Part shown: one piece after another, positions 19,329 through 28,132 of the stretch
Layout of the letters: every line of letters starts with the position of its first letter
How positions within the stretch are numbered: the first letter of the stretch is position 1
The notes under the pieces: model-generated
Told to the model about the DNA's origin: nothing
The model's database searches: none
Seen by the model: the letters and a program-made list of their open reading frames with translations, nothing else
Source of the DNA: Leptolyngbyaceae cyanobacterium JSC-12
GTDB taxonomy: Bacteria > Cyanobacteriota > Cyanobacteriia > Leptolyngbyales > Leptolyngbyaceae
Reading direction: 5' to 3'
Assembly: GCA_000309945.1 (NCBI GenBank)
Contig: CM001633.1
Location: 1,593,103-1,657,102 of the forward strand
Length of the DNA stretch: 64,000 nt
Position numbers and translations under genes: made by a program

Positions 19329-20678
19329 ATGCAACTTCCCATCCTTGACAAGGTTACCCAAAAATCAAATCCCTGGCTCCTGGGATTGCTCGCAGCGGGG
19401 CTGGTTGGTATTCCTGCGGCTGCATTTGTTGCAATTCGGGGCAACACTCCACAAGCTAATGTTCAGGACTACACAGTGCCAGTGACTCAGAAAAGTGTCA
19501 CAGTTCGCATCACGGCGAATGGCGAAGTAATTCCGGTACAACGATTGAACCTGAACCCTAAAACAGCAGGTCGTCTGGCAGAACTGTATGTAGAACAGGG
19601 CGATCGCGTCCAGCAAGGACAGATTATTGCCCGGATGGACAGCCGCGAACTGGAAGCTCAGCGACAAAAAGCAGTAGCAGATTTAGCACGGGCAGAAGCC
19701 AATTTAGCCTTGCTAAAGGCAGGCAGTCGCCCGGAAGCAATTGGGCGAGCAGAAGCAGGTGTGAACCAGGCACAGGCGGAGATGGCGGCTGCCCAAACCC
19801 GATTAGATCTGGCAACGCAACGTGCTCAGCGAAATCAAGTATTGGCAGCAGAAGGGGCGATTAGCCGTGATCGTCTGGATGAAGTCATGAACGAGCAGCG
19901 TAGCGCCCAGGCGAATCTAGAACAGGCAAAAGCTCGTTACAACAGTGCAGTAGAGCAACTGCGGCAGGAGCGCAACGGCTCCCGCAGGGAAGACATTGCG
20001 CAAGCTGCTGCTCAGGTAGAAGCCGCACGGGCAAGCCTACAAGCGATCGAAACCCAGGTAGAAGACACCATTATTCGCGCTCCCTTCGCAGGCATCATTA
20101 CCCAGAAGAATGCAACAGAAGGTGATTTTGTCACCCCGACGAGTTTTGCTTCTAGCACATCCTCAGCAACATCAATTGTGACCCTGGCCAATGATTTGGA
20201 AATCCTAGCAAAAGTACCCGAAGTGGATATTGGGCAAATCAAATCGGGGCAGGAAGTAGAAATCAAGGTAGATGCATACCCCGATCAAGTGTTCAAAGGA
20301 GTCGTGCGTCTGGTTTCCCCCGAAGCAAAAGAAGATCCTGCTCAGCGTGGGGTGATTACCTTCGAAGTGCGCGTTCGTATGATCACGGGCAGAGACAAAT
20401 TGCGCTCTGGCATGACAGCAGATCTAGCATTTTTGGGACAGCGAGTGGATAACGCTCTCATGGTACCTACGGTGGCGATTATCACCAACAAGGGGCAAAC
20501 GGGCGTACTTGTCCCTGATCGCAACAACAAACCCAAATTCCAACCAGTCACCATCGGTCCCAATATTGGCAACGAAACCAAGATTATGGACGGTGTCCAG
20601 TCTGGGGATCTGGTTTTTGTGGAACTGCCCGAAGGACAAAAGCTGGAAAACATTATCAAGGGCATGGAGAAGCAGTAA
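19329..20678 (+). CDS. Efflux periplasmic adaptor (membrane fusion protein, HlyD/MacA type)
   Basis: 449 residues: an N-terminal membrane anchor (~17-38), a lipoyl half (AGRLAELYVEQGDRVQQGQIIARMD), a long alpha-helical hairpin of Ala/Gln/Arg-rich coiled coil (~100-235), the second lipoyl half (DTIIRAPFAGIITQK), then barrel and membrane-proximal domains. It links an inner-membrane ABC exporter to an outer-membrane channel. The stop overlaps the permease ATG by one base (TAATG), indicating translational coupling. Confidence 0.93.
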   Translation: MQLPILDKVTQKSNPWLLGLLAAGLVGIPAAAFVAIRGNTPQANVQDYTVPVTQKSVTVRITANGEVIPVQRLNLNPKTAGRLAELYVEQGDRVQQGQIIARMDSRELEAQRQKAVADLARAEANLALLKAGSRPEAIGRAEAGVNQAQAEMAAAQTRLDLATQRAQRNQVLAAEGAISRDRLDEVMNEQRSAQANLEQAKARYNSAVEQLRQERNGSRREDIAQAAAQVEAARASLQAIETQVEDTIIRAPFAGIITQKNATEGDFVTPTSFASSTSSATSIVTLANDLEILAKVPEVDIGQIKSGQEVEIKVDAYPDQVFKGVVRLVSPEAKEDPAQRGVITFEVRVRMITGRDKLRSGMTADLAFLGQRVDNALMVPTVAIITNKGQTGVLVPDRNNKPKFQPVTIGPNIGNETKIMDGVQSGDLVFVELPEGQKLENIIKGMEKQ

Positions 20679-21895
20679 TGGATCTGTTTGAAAGTACCCG
20701 AATGGCAGTCAAAACCCTGACTGCGAACAAACTACGCAGTACCCTGACGATGCTTGGCATCATTATTGGGAATGCCTCCGTAATTGCCATGATTGGGATT
20801 GGACAAGGAGCTCAAAAGCTGGCGTCTGAGCAATTTGAGTCACTGGGACCGAATGTGTTATTCGTTTCGCCAGGCAGTCGCCAGATGCGAAACCGCACGT
20901 TTGATTTGCCCAGAACTCTTGTTTGGGATGATGCTAAGGCGATCGCTGCACAGGTTCCTTCCGTAAAAGAAGTGGCTCCTCAGCGTCAAAGTCAACTTCC
21001 AATTGTGTATCGCAACCTCAATACCAGTTCTCTGGTGGTGGGTACCACGCCCGAATTCCTATCAGTTCGAAGCTTTGACATGGAACGGGGACGGTTTATT
21101 AGCAATCAAGATGTGGAGCGTAACACACAGGTCGCAGCTCTAGGCTCAGACATCGCGACTCGCTTTTTCGGCAATCGTGATCCGATTGGTCAAGAAATCC
21201 GAATTCGTGGGATCACCTTTCGAGTAATTGGGGTGCTGCAGTCAAAAGGTGCCTTTTTGGGAAACAACCAGGATGATGCAGTGTACGTGCCGCTCACGAC
21301 GCTGGCAAACCGCCTGACTGGACGGACTTCTCCCTACGGATTAGATCTCACTTTTATCTCGATTTCTGCTAAGGATGAAGCCAGCATCCCCGCCGCCGAA
21401 TTTCAGGTCACAAACCTGTTGCGTCTGCGCCATAAAGTTACGACCGAAGATGACTTCACTGTGCAAACTCAGAAGGATGTGCTGCAGATCGTCGGGACAA
21501 TTACCGGAGGGTTGACGATTATGCTTGCAGCGATCGCGGCAATTTCCCTTGTGGTAGGCGGCATTGGGATTATGAACATCATGCTAGTGTCGGTGACTGA
21601 ACGAACCCAGGAGATTGGGTTACGTAAAGCGATCGGGGCCTCTCAGCAAGACATCTTAATTCAGTTTATGATTGAAGCCGTTATTCTCTCGGCAGCAGGT
21701 GGACTGTTGGGAACAGCGATCGGTGTGGGTGGTGTAGTCCTGGTAGGCACGTTGACCCCCCTGCAAGCTGGAGTATCACCCGTTGCGATCGCAATTGCCA
21801 CAGGTGTTTCTGGCGGTATTGGTTTGTTCTTTGGTGTGGTTCCTGCACGGCAGGCGGCTAAACTTGACCCCATCGTTGCGCTCCGGAGTGCATAA
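20678..21895 (+). CDS. ABC transporter permease (MacB/FtsX type)
   Basis: 405 residues with the MacB_PCD/FtsX arrangement: an N-terminal helix (TLTMLGIIIGNASVIAMIGIG), a large extracytoplasmic domain (~45-270), then three C-terminal helices including VVGGIGIMNIMLVSVTERT and EIGLRKAIGA. The ATPase is a separate gene downstream, as in YknXYZ or DevBCA systems; sequence is closer to MacB/YknZ than to DevC. Its stop is two bases before the ATPase start. Confidence 0.93.
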   Translation: MDLFESTRMAVKTLTANKLRSTLTMLGIIIGNASVIAMIGIGQGAQKLASEQFESLGPNVLFVSPGSRQMRNRTFDLPRTLVWDDAKAIAAQVPSVKEVAPQRQSQLPIVYRNLNTSSLVVGTTPEFLSVRSFDMERGRFISNQDVERNTQVAALGSDIATRFFGNRDPIGQEIRIRGITFRVIGVLQSKGAFLGNNQDDAVYVPLTTLANRLTGRTSPYGLDLTFISISAKDEASIPAAEFQVTNLLRLRHKVTTEDDFTVQTQKDVLQIVGTITGGLTIMLAAIAAISLVVGGIGIMNIMLVSVTERTQEIGLRKAIGASQQDILIQFMIEAVILSAAGGLLGTAIGVGGVVLVGTLTPLQAGVSPVAIAIATGVSGGIGLFFGVVPARQAAKLDPIVALRSA

Positions 21896-21897
21896 TT

Positions 21898-22620
21898 ATG
21901 CCTTCTACAACCATCGTTCGGCTTGAAGATATTCACAAAATCTATGGCTCCGGCGAAACCGAAGTGAGAGCACTAGACGGCGTGAATCTGGTGATCGAAC
22001 AAGGGGAGTTTTGCTCCATTATGGGGGCTTCCGGTTCTGGTAAGTCCACCATGATGAACATCATCGGTTGCCTGGATAAGCCCACCTCTGGACGCTATTA
22101 TCTAGACAACGTAGATGTATCGCACCTAGATGACACGACTCTGGCACATGTGCGAAACCGCAAACTGGGTTTTGTATTTCAGCAGTTCCACCTATTGCCC
22201 CAGCTCTCGGCAATGGAAAATGTTATGCTGCCACTGGTGTATGCCAATATTCCTGAACGCGATCGCCGAGAGCGGGCTGTAGAAGCCCTGACCCGTGTAG
22301 GCTTGGCGCATCGTCTACATAACAAACCCAATCAGCTTTCGGGAGGGCAACAGCAGCGGGTTGCCATTGCGCGAGCGATTGTTGGTCGTCCCGTGTTACT
22401 ACTAGCGGATGAGCCAACGGGAGCATTGGATTCTCGCACAACCGTTGAAATTCTCAACATCTTTGCTGAACTCAACGCTAGCGGCATGACTGTAGTAATG
22501 GTAACCCACGAACCCGATGTTGCCCGTTCCACCCGCCGCATTATTTGGTTTAAAGATGGCAAAGTGATGAATCCCAACCTCACGCCGGACGAAATGAATC
22601 ATCTGATGGCAGCCGCTTAA
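21898..22620 (+). CDS. ABC transporter ATP-binding protein (MacB/LolD type)
   Basis: 240 residues with Walker A GASGSGKST, Q-loop QQFHLLPQLSAMENV, signature LSGGQQQRVAIARA, Walker B LLLADEPTGALD and the switch His in VMVTHEPDVA. It powers the export complex formed with the two preceding genes. The last gene of the operon; the convergent HpsJ-like gene begins 8 bases beyond. Confidence 0.95.
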   Translation: MPSTTIVRLEDIHKIYGSGETEVRALDGVNLVIEQGEFCSIMGASGSGKSTMMNIIGCLDKPTSGRYYLDNVDVSHLDDTTLAHVRNRKLGFVFQQFHLLPQLSAMENVMLPLVYANIPERDRRERAVEALTRVGLAHRLHNKPNQLSGGQQQRVAIARAIVGRPVLLLADEPTGALDSRTTVEILNIFAELNASGMTVVMVTHEPDVARSTRRIIWFKDGKVMNPNLTPDEMNHLMAAA

Positions 22621-22627
22621 TGAAAAA

Positions 22628-23311
22628 CTAGCGCGCCCATCCGCTACTCTTCCACAGGTAAAAGAAAAGAACCGCTGCGACTAAAGCACCTAAACTCCAC
22701 TTGATAGCATTCTTCCAGAGGTTAGAGGTTTGCCCGGAAGCCTCTCCCTGAGCTTGAGTTTGCAACTGAGCTCGAACTGTTTTAATTCGTGCCTGGATTT
22801 GAGCTTTCACTGCTTCAGGGTTATTGGGATCAACTGACACTCCTAAACCACTGAGTTGAGTGGCTAATTGTTTCAACTGTTCAGGGTTGCTACGAGCTAG
22901 TTGATCTTCTAATTGCTTCAATTGCGTGAGTCGCTGATCCAATTGCTTATTAACTGCTTCTTGAGCTTGCGTATTGACGCTAAAGGTTTGCAGAAAAACA
23001 GGCGGAATCATCAGCAAAAACACCACTGCTAACACTAGACTCAGCCAGGACAAAATCCGCAGCCAAATTTTTTCAGCATTCTTGCGCCCGTAATATTCTC
23101 CAAAAAACACCAATGTAAACCCTAGAATAGGCACAACCACCCGTTCTACAAACTGTCCAATTGTTGATAGAACCCAAGTTGGCTGCTCTGTGTTCAATGT
23201 CAACAAAATGTGGATAGTATCAATCAGCGCGAATACTAGAAACCCATATCCGATCCAGCGAAATCGATACGCTGTCAAATTTTCACTGGCTTCACCGGAT
23301 GAAATCGCCAT
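22628..23311 (-). CDS. HpsJ-like protein, cyanoexosortase A-associated
   Basis: 227 residues: three N-terminal membrane helices (~15-37, 47-70, 83-106), a soluble coiled-coil-like segment rich in Gln/Leu (~115-195), and a C-terminal helix (~205-222). The arrangement and the order next to an exosortase match the HpsJ-like proteins found with cyanoexosortase A. HpsJ was named from hormogonium polysaccharide secretion loci; the role here is inferred from location. Confidence 0.8.
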   Translation of the reverse strand: MAISSGEASENLTAYRFRWIGYGFLVFALIDTIHILLTLNTEQPTWVLSTIGQFVERVVVPILGFTLVFFGEYYGRKNAEKIWLRILSWLSLVLAVVFLLMIPPVFLQTFSVNTQAQEAVNKQLDQRLTQLKQLEDQLARSNPEQLKQLATQLSGLGVSVDPNNPEAVKAQIQARIKTVRAQLQTQAQGEASGQTSNLWKNAIKWSLGALVAAVLFFYLWKSSGWAR

Positions 23312-23352
23312 AACGGTTGGCTCCTTTTGCGAAATAGTTAAGGGATGTGGGG

Positions 23353-24036
23353 CTATCGAGATGGGGGAAAGTTAGCTTGCCACCATTGATGCCAGGAAAA
23401 CCAGGCGTCTTCCAAATTTTTATAGGCTTTTTCCTCTGCCACAAGGGCATCAGACTTAGAGCCTTGCTTGAGTGAAATCGACATTAATGTCCACAAACAA
23501 CGGTAGTCGATCAGTGACTCTTGCCCCAATAACCACGGTGCGATGCGGGAAAGTTGCAAATCGCTAGCATAGCGATTTTGGGTAAATTGAGACTCCGTTA
23601 CCGTACTGCTTCCGCGGGGATTAATGCAAGCACTCAGATAGGCATTTCCGTCATGGGTGATTAAGCTGTAATGACCAACTTCCGGTTTGAATTTTACCTT
23701 CATGCTGGCGTTGGCTGTCTTAACGGGGGAATGCACAAATAAGTATCGACTAACATTGCCATCACTTACCATGTAATACTGTTCTGCATTCAGCGTTGTA
23801 TTCCCTTGTTGAAAGCGATAGCGTCGTCCGGTTCTCGCCTCGGTGTTGGTGGTAATCGGTTCAGTATTCACCAACTGCCAGCCTGGCAGAGGAACGGTCG
23901 CTGACAAGGTGTTTGCTTCTTGCTTCGCCGTGTCTGGTTTGGGAGAGGTTGTCAATTTTGCTAATGTCAGCAGGGTGCCGCCAAAAGCGATCGCCAGGAT
24001 AGATAGCCGAATGGGTTGCCAGCTTGATTTAAGCAT
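23353..24036 (-). CDS. Cyanoexosortase A system-associated protein (EpsI-like)
   Basis: 227 residues: one N-terminal membrane helix (~8-28, LSILAIAFGGTLLTLAK), then an exported domain with VPLPGWQLVNTEPI and RRYRFQQGNTTLNAEQYYM segments typical of the EpsI-type partner of exosortases. ATG at 24036 is chosen because it overlaps the exosortase stop by 8 bases (ATGCTTAA), a sign of translational coupling; an upstream extension to 24105 would overlap far more. Confidence 0.85.
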   Translation of the reverse strand: MLKSSWQPIRLSILAIAFGGTLLTLAKLTTSPKPDTAKQEANTLSATVPLPGWQLVNTEPITTNTEARTGRRYRFQQGNTTLNAEQYYMVSDGNVSRYLFVHSPVKTANASMKVKFKPEVGHYSLITHDGNAYLSACINPRGSSTVTESQFTQNRYASDLQLSRIAPWLLGQESLIDYRCLWTLMSISLKQGSKSDALVAEEKAYKNLEDAWFSWHQWWQANFPPSR

Positions 24037-24889
24037 TTCCCTGCGCTCCTGAATCTGGTTTCTGCCCAGATTTACGCAAGAAGGCAAACCAGCAAAAACT
24101 GCCAAAGATTAAAACTGCGATCGCTGAAAAAATGAGCGATCCAGTCCCTTCATGCCAGTAGTCAAAAGCATTTTTATCGCCTGCATTGTTCAAAATGGCC
24201 ATCAATGCCACCCGCGCCGCATTCACCACAAAGGCAATCACCACTGCCGCAACTACCGTGAGCACTCGTTGCCAACGAGACCGCAGCGGAAACATTAGGA
24301 GAAACAACACAGAAATGCAGAGTAGCTGCAAAATACTTTGAATTCCTGAACAAGCTCCGTACACTTCTACTCGGCTGGTGGGTAAAACCAAAAATACACC
24401 CTGTCGCTGTACGGGAAATCCTAGATAGGAAAGATTAAATGACGCGGCTATTGCAGTCAGTTCTGACAAATCAATAGCTTGTAGAGTGAGCTGCAGGAGG
24501 GGATAGATTGCCAGTAGCCCAAAAATTGTTAACTCTTTCCAGAATTGCCGCAATCCCTTAAAGCCTGCGGCTAAAAGTCCTAATCCCAAGGTTGCAACAA
24601 ACGGCAATGCCCAGGCAGAGGAAACAGAGTCTGGCGAGAACGCGCTTCGCAACAATACCAGTGCCAGGATCAAAAATCCAATTATGCTGGCGACCCATCC
24701 ACTTTCCAAATTGAAGGTTTCGTGGTTATCCCAAATCAGGGAGCCGACCGCTAACCAGAACAAAACACTAGTTGCAAAAATATCAGAATTGTCTAACCGA
24801 CTCAGGAGACTGAGATGAATAACAACAATCGCCGCTGCGATCGCTAGCAGCCAAAATTTAGGCTCTTGAAGGGTTTTTGACCAATCCAT
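24029..24889 (-). CDS. crtA: Cyanoexosortase A
   Basis: 286 residues, polytopic membrane protein with about eight helices. The exosortase catalytic triad is visible: Cys in YGACSGIQS (~residue 180), Arg in VNAARVALMA (~225) and His in YWHEGTGSL (~245). Exosortases cleave and attach proteins bearing a C-terminal PEP-CTERM-type signal during export, usually linked with exopolysaccharide. First gene of a three-gene cluster; its targets are not in this window as far as I can see. The symbol follows the family name (cyanoexosortase A) and should not be confused with carotenoid genes. Confidence 0.92.
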   Translation of the reverse strand: MDWSKTLQEPKFWLLAIAAAIVVIHLSLLSRLDNSDIFATSVLFWLAVGSLIWDNHETFNLESGWVASIIGFLILALVLLRSAFSPDSVSSAWALPFVATLGLGLLAAGFKGLRQFWKELTIFGLLAIYPLLQLTLQAIDLSELTAIAASFNLSYLGFPVQRQGVFLVLPTSRVEVYGACSGIQSILQLLCISVLFLLMFPLRSRWQRVLTVVAAVVIAFVVNAARVALMAILNNAGDKNAFDYWHEGTGSLIFSAIAVLIFGSFCWFAFLRKSGQKPDSGAQGNA

Positions 24890-25415
24890 TTGCTTATTAA
24901 CTCAGCAACGTCAAAATTTAGTTGGGGCATCACCTTAATACTTTAAAGAGTTCCCTGCTTCGCTGGATCTGTAAACCCTCACTTCAAAACTTAGCTAAAA
25001 GTTAAACGATGTCCATCCGAAAATTGGAGGTTTCTCGACGGACAAACTATGGATTTGGACATGGACAAGGTTTCATTCTGAATGACTGATTGACTGACAC
25101 AACTGAAACCGCCCTCACCCCAACCTCTCTCTCAGAGCAGCAGGCGAGGGGGTTTTGATCGAGGATTTGGGTTTGTAGTCCCTTCTCCCACTAAGAGGAA
25201 AAGGGATTTAGGGATGAGGGGAAAAGATTTGTCAGTCAACCAGTTTCGAATGGATAAAAGCTGGATGCTTGCCACCAAGGGGTTGAGGCTGGTGAGGGAA
25301 GTGGTTCGTGTAATAGTTGCTGAGTCACCATAAATCGTTAAGAAGTAAGTGTTTCCTTGCCAAATTGAGTTTGTGGATGATAATGGAGTGGCATTAATGA
25401 GTTCAAGGCAGTTTT
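24890..25415. repeat. Intergenic region with dispersed repeats
   Basis: 526 bases. About 25025-25080 (ACTATGGATTTGGACATGG, ACAAGGTTTCATTC) is a diverged copy of sequence at about 30235-30280. About 25112-25225 has CCCTCACCCCAACCTCTC at one end and AGGGATGAGGGG at the other, an inverted pair enclosing CCCTTCTCCCACT...GAAAAGGGATTTAGGG, a common cyanobacterial-type hairpin repeat. Promoters for both flanking genes must also lie here. Confidence 0.55.
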
Positions 25416-26315
25416 GTGAGTGAAAAGCGCAATCGCTGGATTGTCAGTGTAGTAATGGGGTTGGCGTTTCTTGCCTTTGTCGGCATTTCTGTTGCCCCTC
25501 TTTTAAGTGGGTTCTTCCAGGCTGGTCCTTCAACTGCTACAAACTCTCCGGCACCTACAACGAATGCAAGTCCTGCTGCCAGAAAGGCTGAGTTAGAAGC
25601 ACAAGCAAAAGGCTATGAGCTGGTGTTGCAACGAGAACCCGAAAATCCCACTGCGTTACGAGGGTTGTTAGAAGCTCGGCTAGCGTTAAATGATGTGCGA
25701 GGGGCGATCGCACCGTTAGAAAAACTGGTCAAGTTAAACCCGAATGAATCCTTGTATGCAGTCTTGTTAGCACAGGCAAAACAACAAACGGGCGATCACG
25801 AAGGAGCAGCCCAAACCTATCGGGAAGTTTTGAAAACCAAACCAGGAGATACAAACGCCCTCAGCGGTTTAGTCGTCTTGCTTGTGCAACAAAACCGTCC
25901 AGAAGCCGCGATTTCATTGCTGCAAGACACTCTGAAGACAGCAACACAAGCTAATCAAGTCCAACCCAATAGTATTGATGTGGCAACTGTCCAAATGTTG
26001 TTGTCGGATGTGTATGTGAGCCAGAAACGGTATGACGAAGCCGTTGCAATTTACGACGAAGTTGCCAAAGTGAACAAACAGGACTTTCGCCCAGTGGTAG
26101 GGAAAGCTATGGTCTTAAAGCAGCAAGGCAAAGTGGAGGAAGCCAAATCTTTGTTTACCAAAGCGGCTGAATTAGCTCCTGCCAAGTATAAGGATCAAAT
26201 TAATCAGTTAGCGTCCAACACTGCTCCAGGTAATGCTCCTGGCGGAGTTACTCCAGGGTCTACGCTACCAGCCCCTCCGCCCGTAGCGCAGCCCAGTCCA
26301 GCACCAGCTAATTAG
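25416..26315 (+). CDS. TPR-repeat protein with N-terminal membrane anchor
   Basis: 299 residues: a membrane helix at ~9-31 (VVMGLAFLAFVGISVAPLLSG), a Pro/Ala/Thr spacer, then about five tetratricopeptide repeats (~55-260, e.g. ALRGLLEARLALNDVRGAI, VYVSQKRYDEAVAIYDEVA), ending in a Pro/Ala-rich tail. TPRs make it a protein-binding scaffold facing the periplasm or lumen; partner unknown. GTG start at 25416 has a weak site; a good terminator follows. Confidence 0.85.
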   Translation: MSEKRNRWIVSVVMGLAFLAFVGISVAPLLSGFFQAGPSTATNSPAPTTNASPAARKAELEAQAKGYELVLQREPENPTALRGLLEARLALNDVRGAIAPLEKLVKLNPNESLYAVLLAQAKQQTGDHEGAAQTYREVLKTKPGDTNALSGLVVLLVQQNRPEAAISLLQDTLKTATQANQVQPNSIDVATVQMLLSDVYVSQKRYDEAVAIYDEVAKVNKQDFRPVVGKAMVLKQQGKVEEAKSLFTKAAELAPAKYKDQINQLASNTAPGNAPGGVTPGSTLPAPPPVAQPSPAPAN

Positions 26316-26341
26316 TTTCTGGCAATTCATTGTTTCTGAGA

Positions 26342-26366
26342 GGGCGCTTTCTGAGAGCGCCTTTTT
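26342..26366 (+). terminator. Intrinsic terminator of the TPR gene
   Basis: GGCGCTTTC-TGA-GAGAGCGCC hairpin followed by TTTTTG, 27 bases after the TPR stop codon. Confidence 0.8.
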
Positions 26367-26381
26367 GTCTTGGAAAAATTT

Positions 26382-26999
26382 TCACTTTCCCTGAACTCCA
26401 GCAACAATGCCAAAGATGATAAATAAAACGCCACCCAGCGCTGTTACAAGTCGTTCCGAAATGCGTCCAGCGACTAAGCGTCCAGCCAGAACCGCGATCG
26501 CTGCACAGGCAGCATGTCCCAGTGTTGCTCCAATTGCAACTCCCCAGGGATGATTCGATGCAGCCAGGGCTATTGTGGCAAATTGGGTGCGATCGCCCCA
26601 TTCCGCAACAAAGGTCAGCGCAAAGGCTTGCAGCATGATTGAGTAATTTGCCCCAGGTCCAGAAGCTTGAAAATTCGCCTGTTCAACTGCTTCTTGCGCT
26701 TCTTCCAATTCATCACAGGCAGAATAGGCAGGCATACGGTAAGCGTCATATAGGAGTTTCAAGCCAAATCCAATGAACAGGGCAATTTCGGCATACCAAA
26801 TGTAAGTTTTGGGGAGAAAGGCAGCTACCTGTCCCATTAAGACGGATAACAATGTCATCGCCGCTAAGGCCGCAATTACGCCTGCAAACACTAGGCGGCG
26901 AGAATGGCGCATCGCCAGAATCATCGCAATACAGAATGTTTTATCGCCCAGTTCCGAAATCGTAATCAGCAATAAGCCTGCTGTAAAAGCTGTCAGCAT
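26382..26999 (-). CDS. UPF0016/GDT1 family manganese exporter (Mnx-like)
   Basis: 205 residues, six predicted membrane helices in two repeats, each with the family signature: ISELGDKTFCIAMI (~residue 15) and VAEWGDRTQFATIAL (~130), i.e. E-x-G-D-[KR]-[TS]. Members move Mn2+ or Ca2+ in exchange for protons; the cyanobacterial Mnx proteins export Mn from the cytoplasm to thylakoid lumen or periplasm. A manganese riboswitch lies directly upstream, which supports Mn as substrate. Confidence 0.92.
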   Translation of the reverse strand: MLTAFTAGLLLITISELGDKTFCIAMILAMRHSRRLVFAGVIAALAAMTLLSVLMGQVAAFLPKTYIWYAEIALFIGFGLKLLYDAYRMPAYSACDELEEAQEAVEQANFQASGPGANYSIMLQAFALTFVAEWGDRTQFATIALAASNHPWGVAIGATLGHAACAAIAVLAGRLVAGRISERLVTALGGVLFIIFGIVAGVQGK

Positions 27000-27084
27000 C
27001 CTTCAAGTCCTCAGAATCGGCAGTGAATATTCTGAGTGGCTTGACAAGTGCGATCGCCTCACCAAGCTCACCCAGAGTGAACTC

Positions 27085-27250
27085 AGTAAAGGTCTCGCTT
27101 GCAAGTAGCTATCAGCGTTGCCTTTCAGCAATCAACTGGTCATAGTTAATCGTCCTGGCAAATAGCTTGAAGCATCTTGTCATCTGAACCAGGTTCATCA
27201 CCAGTATGTTGATTCAGATGGGCTGGCTGTGCCAGCAGCTACTCCCCTTC
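27085..27250 (-). promoter_or_regulatory. yybP-ykoY manganese riboswitch
   Basis: Minus-strand leader of the Mn exporter gene. The conserved 5' segment GGGGAGTAGCTGC (27250 downward), an internal TCAACATAC, and the 3' segment GCAAGCGAGACCTTTAC (ending about 27085) match the yybP-ykoY consensus in the right order. Mn2+ binding bridges the two conserved internal loops and turns on expression. About 85 bases separate it from the ATG at 26999, space for the expression platform; a hairpin built on CTCAGAAT / ATTCTGAG (27011-27035) sits there. Confidence 0.93.
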
Positions 27251-27316
27251 AAACATTCTGCATTATACAGGGTTACTGCCAGAGTTTGATAGTAACGAGA
27301 AAATCCACCCATGCCC

Positions 27317-27634
27317 CTAAGAAATTGACCGAGCAAACTTACGCAGTTGATAGGCATTCGATTCCACGATTTTGTAAGTGCCTTCTCCCACCTGTTGAGC
27401 AAATGCTTGCTCTGTGTTTTCCAACACATCCGCCGGAATTGATTTCCAGGCATCTAAACTTTCCCACTGAATCACAAAGATCACTTCATCAGGTTTATCT
27501 GTTGTGAGCCACACTTCCTTCCCCATGAATCCTGGATACTTTGCCAGTGCCGCTGTCCAAATCTCCTCATCTTTTTGGACAAACGTTTCGCGTAGTGTTT
27601 CAGCAACCTGAAACTTTAACCATTCAATGACCAT
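27317..27634 (-). CDS. TIGR03792 family protein
   Basis: 105 residues beginning MVIEWLKFQV, with the FMGKEVWLTTDKPDEVIFVIQWESLDAW core. This is a small ferredoxin-like (ABM monooxygenase-like) fold family conserved in cyanobacteria, function unknown. The ATG at 27634 is chosen; the frame stays open far upstream but runs into the divergent phasin-like gene without similarity. Confidence 0.82.
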   Translation of the reverse strand: MVIEWLKFQVAETLRETFVQKDEEIWTAALAKYPGFMGKEVWLTTDKPDEVIFVIQWESLDAWKSIPADVLENTEQAFAQQVGEGTYKIVESNAYQLRKFARSIS

Positions 27635-27803
27635 AGCTATTGGTTGTTGGGAATAAATGTGCGGTGAGCCGTACTGACCCACACCTCCTCTATTTAAGTA
27701 AATCTGACAGAATAGGGGAGTGTTCACTGGGACATTGCTGGTTTTTTTCCAGGTTTTGCAGGGCGATCGCTCCCAGATTTTCGTTCGATTGCAGGAAGGC
27801 AGC

Positions 27804-28127
27804 ATGGATAATAACGATTGGCTGACACAGCTTTTGATGTTTGGGGTGGGAACCACATCGCTGGTGGCTGAAAAGATGCGGGAAGTCAGCGATGAACTGG
27901 TGAAAAACGGTAAGCTGAACCCCGACCAGGCAAAAGCTGTAATGGATGACTTGCTGCAAAAGATGAAGAGTGAGCAAGGGAATCTGGAAACTCAAATGCA
28001 GCGCCAGCTCCGCAATCTCCTACAAGACATTGGCGTACCTCGCCAGGCAGAAATGGATGAGCTACGCGGACGGATTGATCGTTTAGAACGACAGGTGAGA
28101 GATTTAGAAAACAAACTCTGGCGCTAG
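27804..28127 (+). CDS. Phasin family-like protein
   Basis: 107 residues, almost entirely helical: a hydrophobic start (DNNDWLTQLLMFGVGTTSL), then KNGKLNPDQAKAVMDDLL and a C-terminal coiled coil (DELRGRIDRLERQVRDLENKL). This matches the cyanobacterial phasin-like family. Phasins coat polyhydroxyalkanoate granules, but no PHA synthase gene lies nearby, so the role is uncertain. GGAAGG precedes the ATG by 6 bases. Confidence 0.75.
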   Translation: MDNNDWLTQLLMFGVGTTSLVAEKMREVSDELVKNGKLNPDQAKAVMDDLLQKMKSEQGNLETQMQRQLRNLLQDIGVPRQAEMDELRGRIDRLERQVRDLENKLWR

Positions 28128-28132
28128 ATTTG

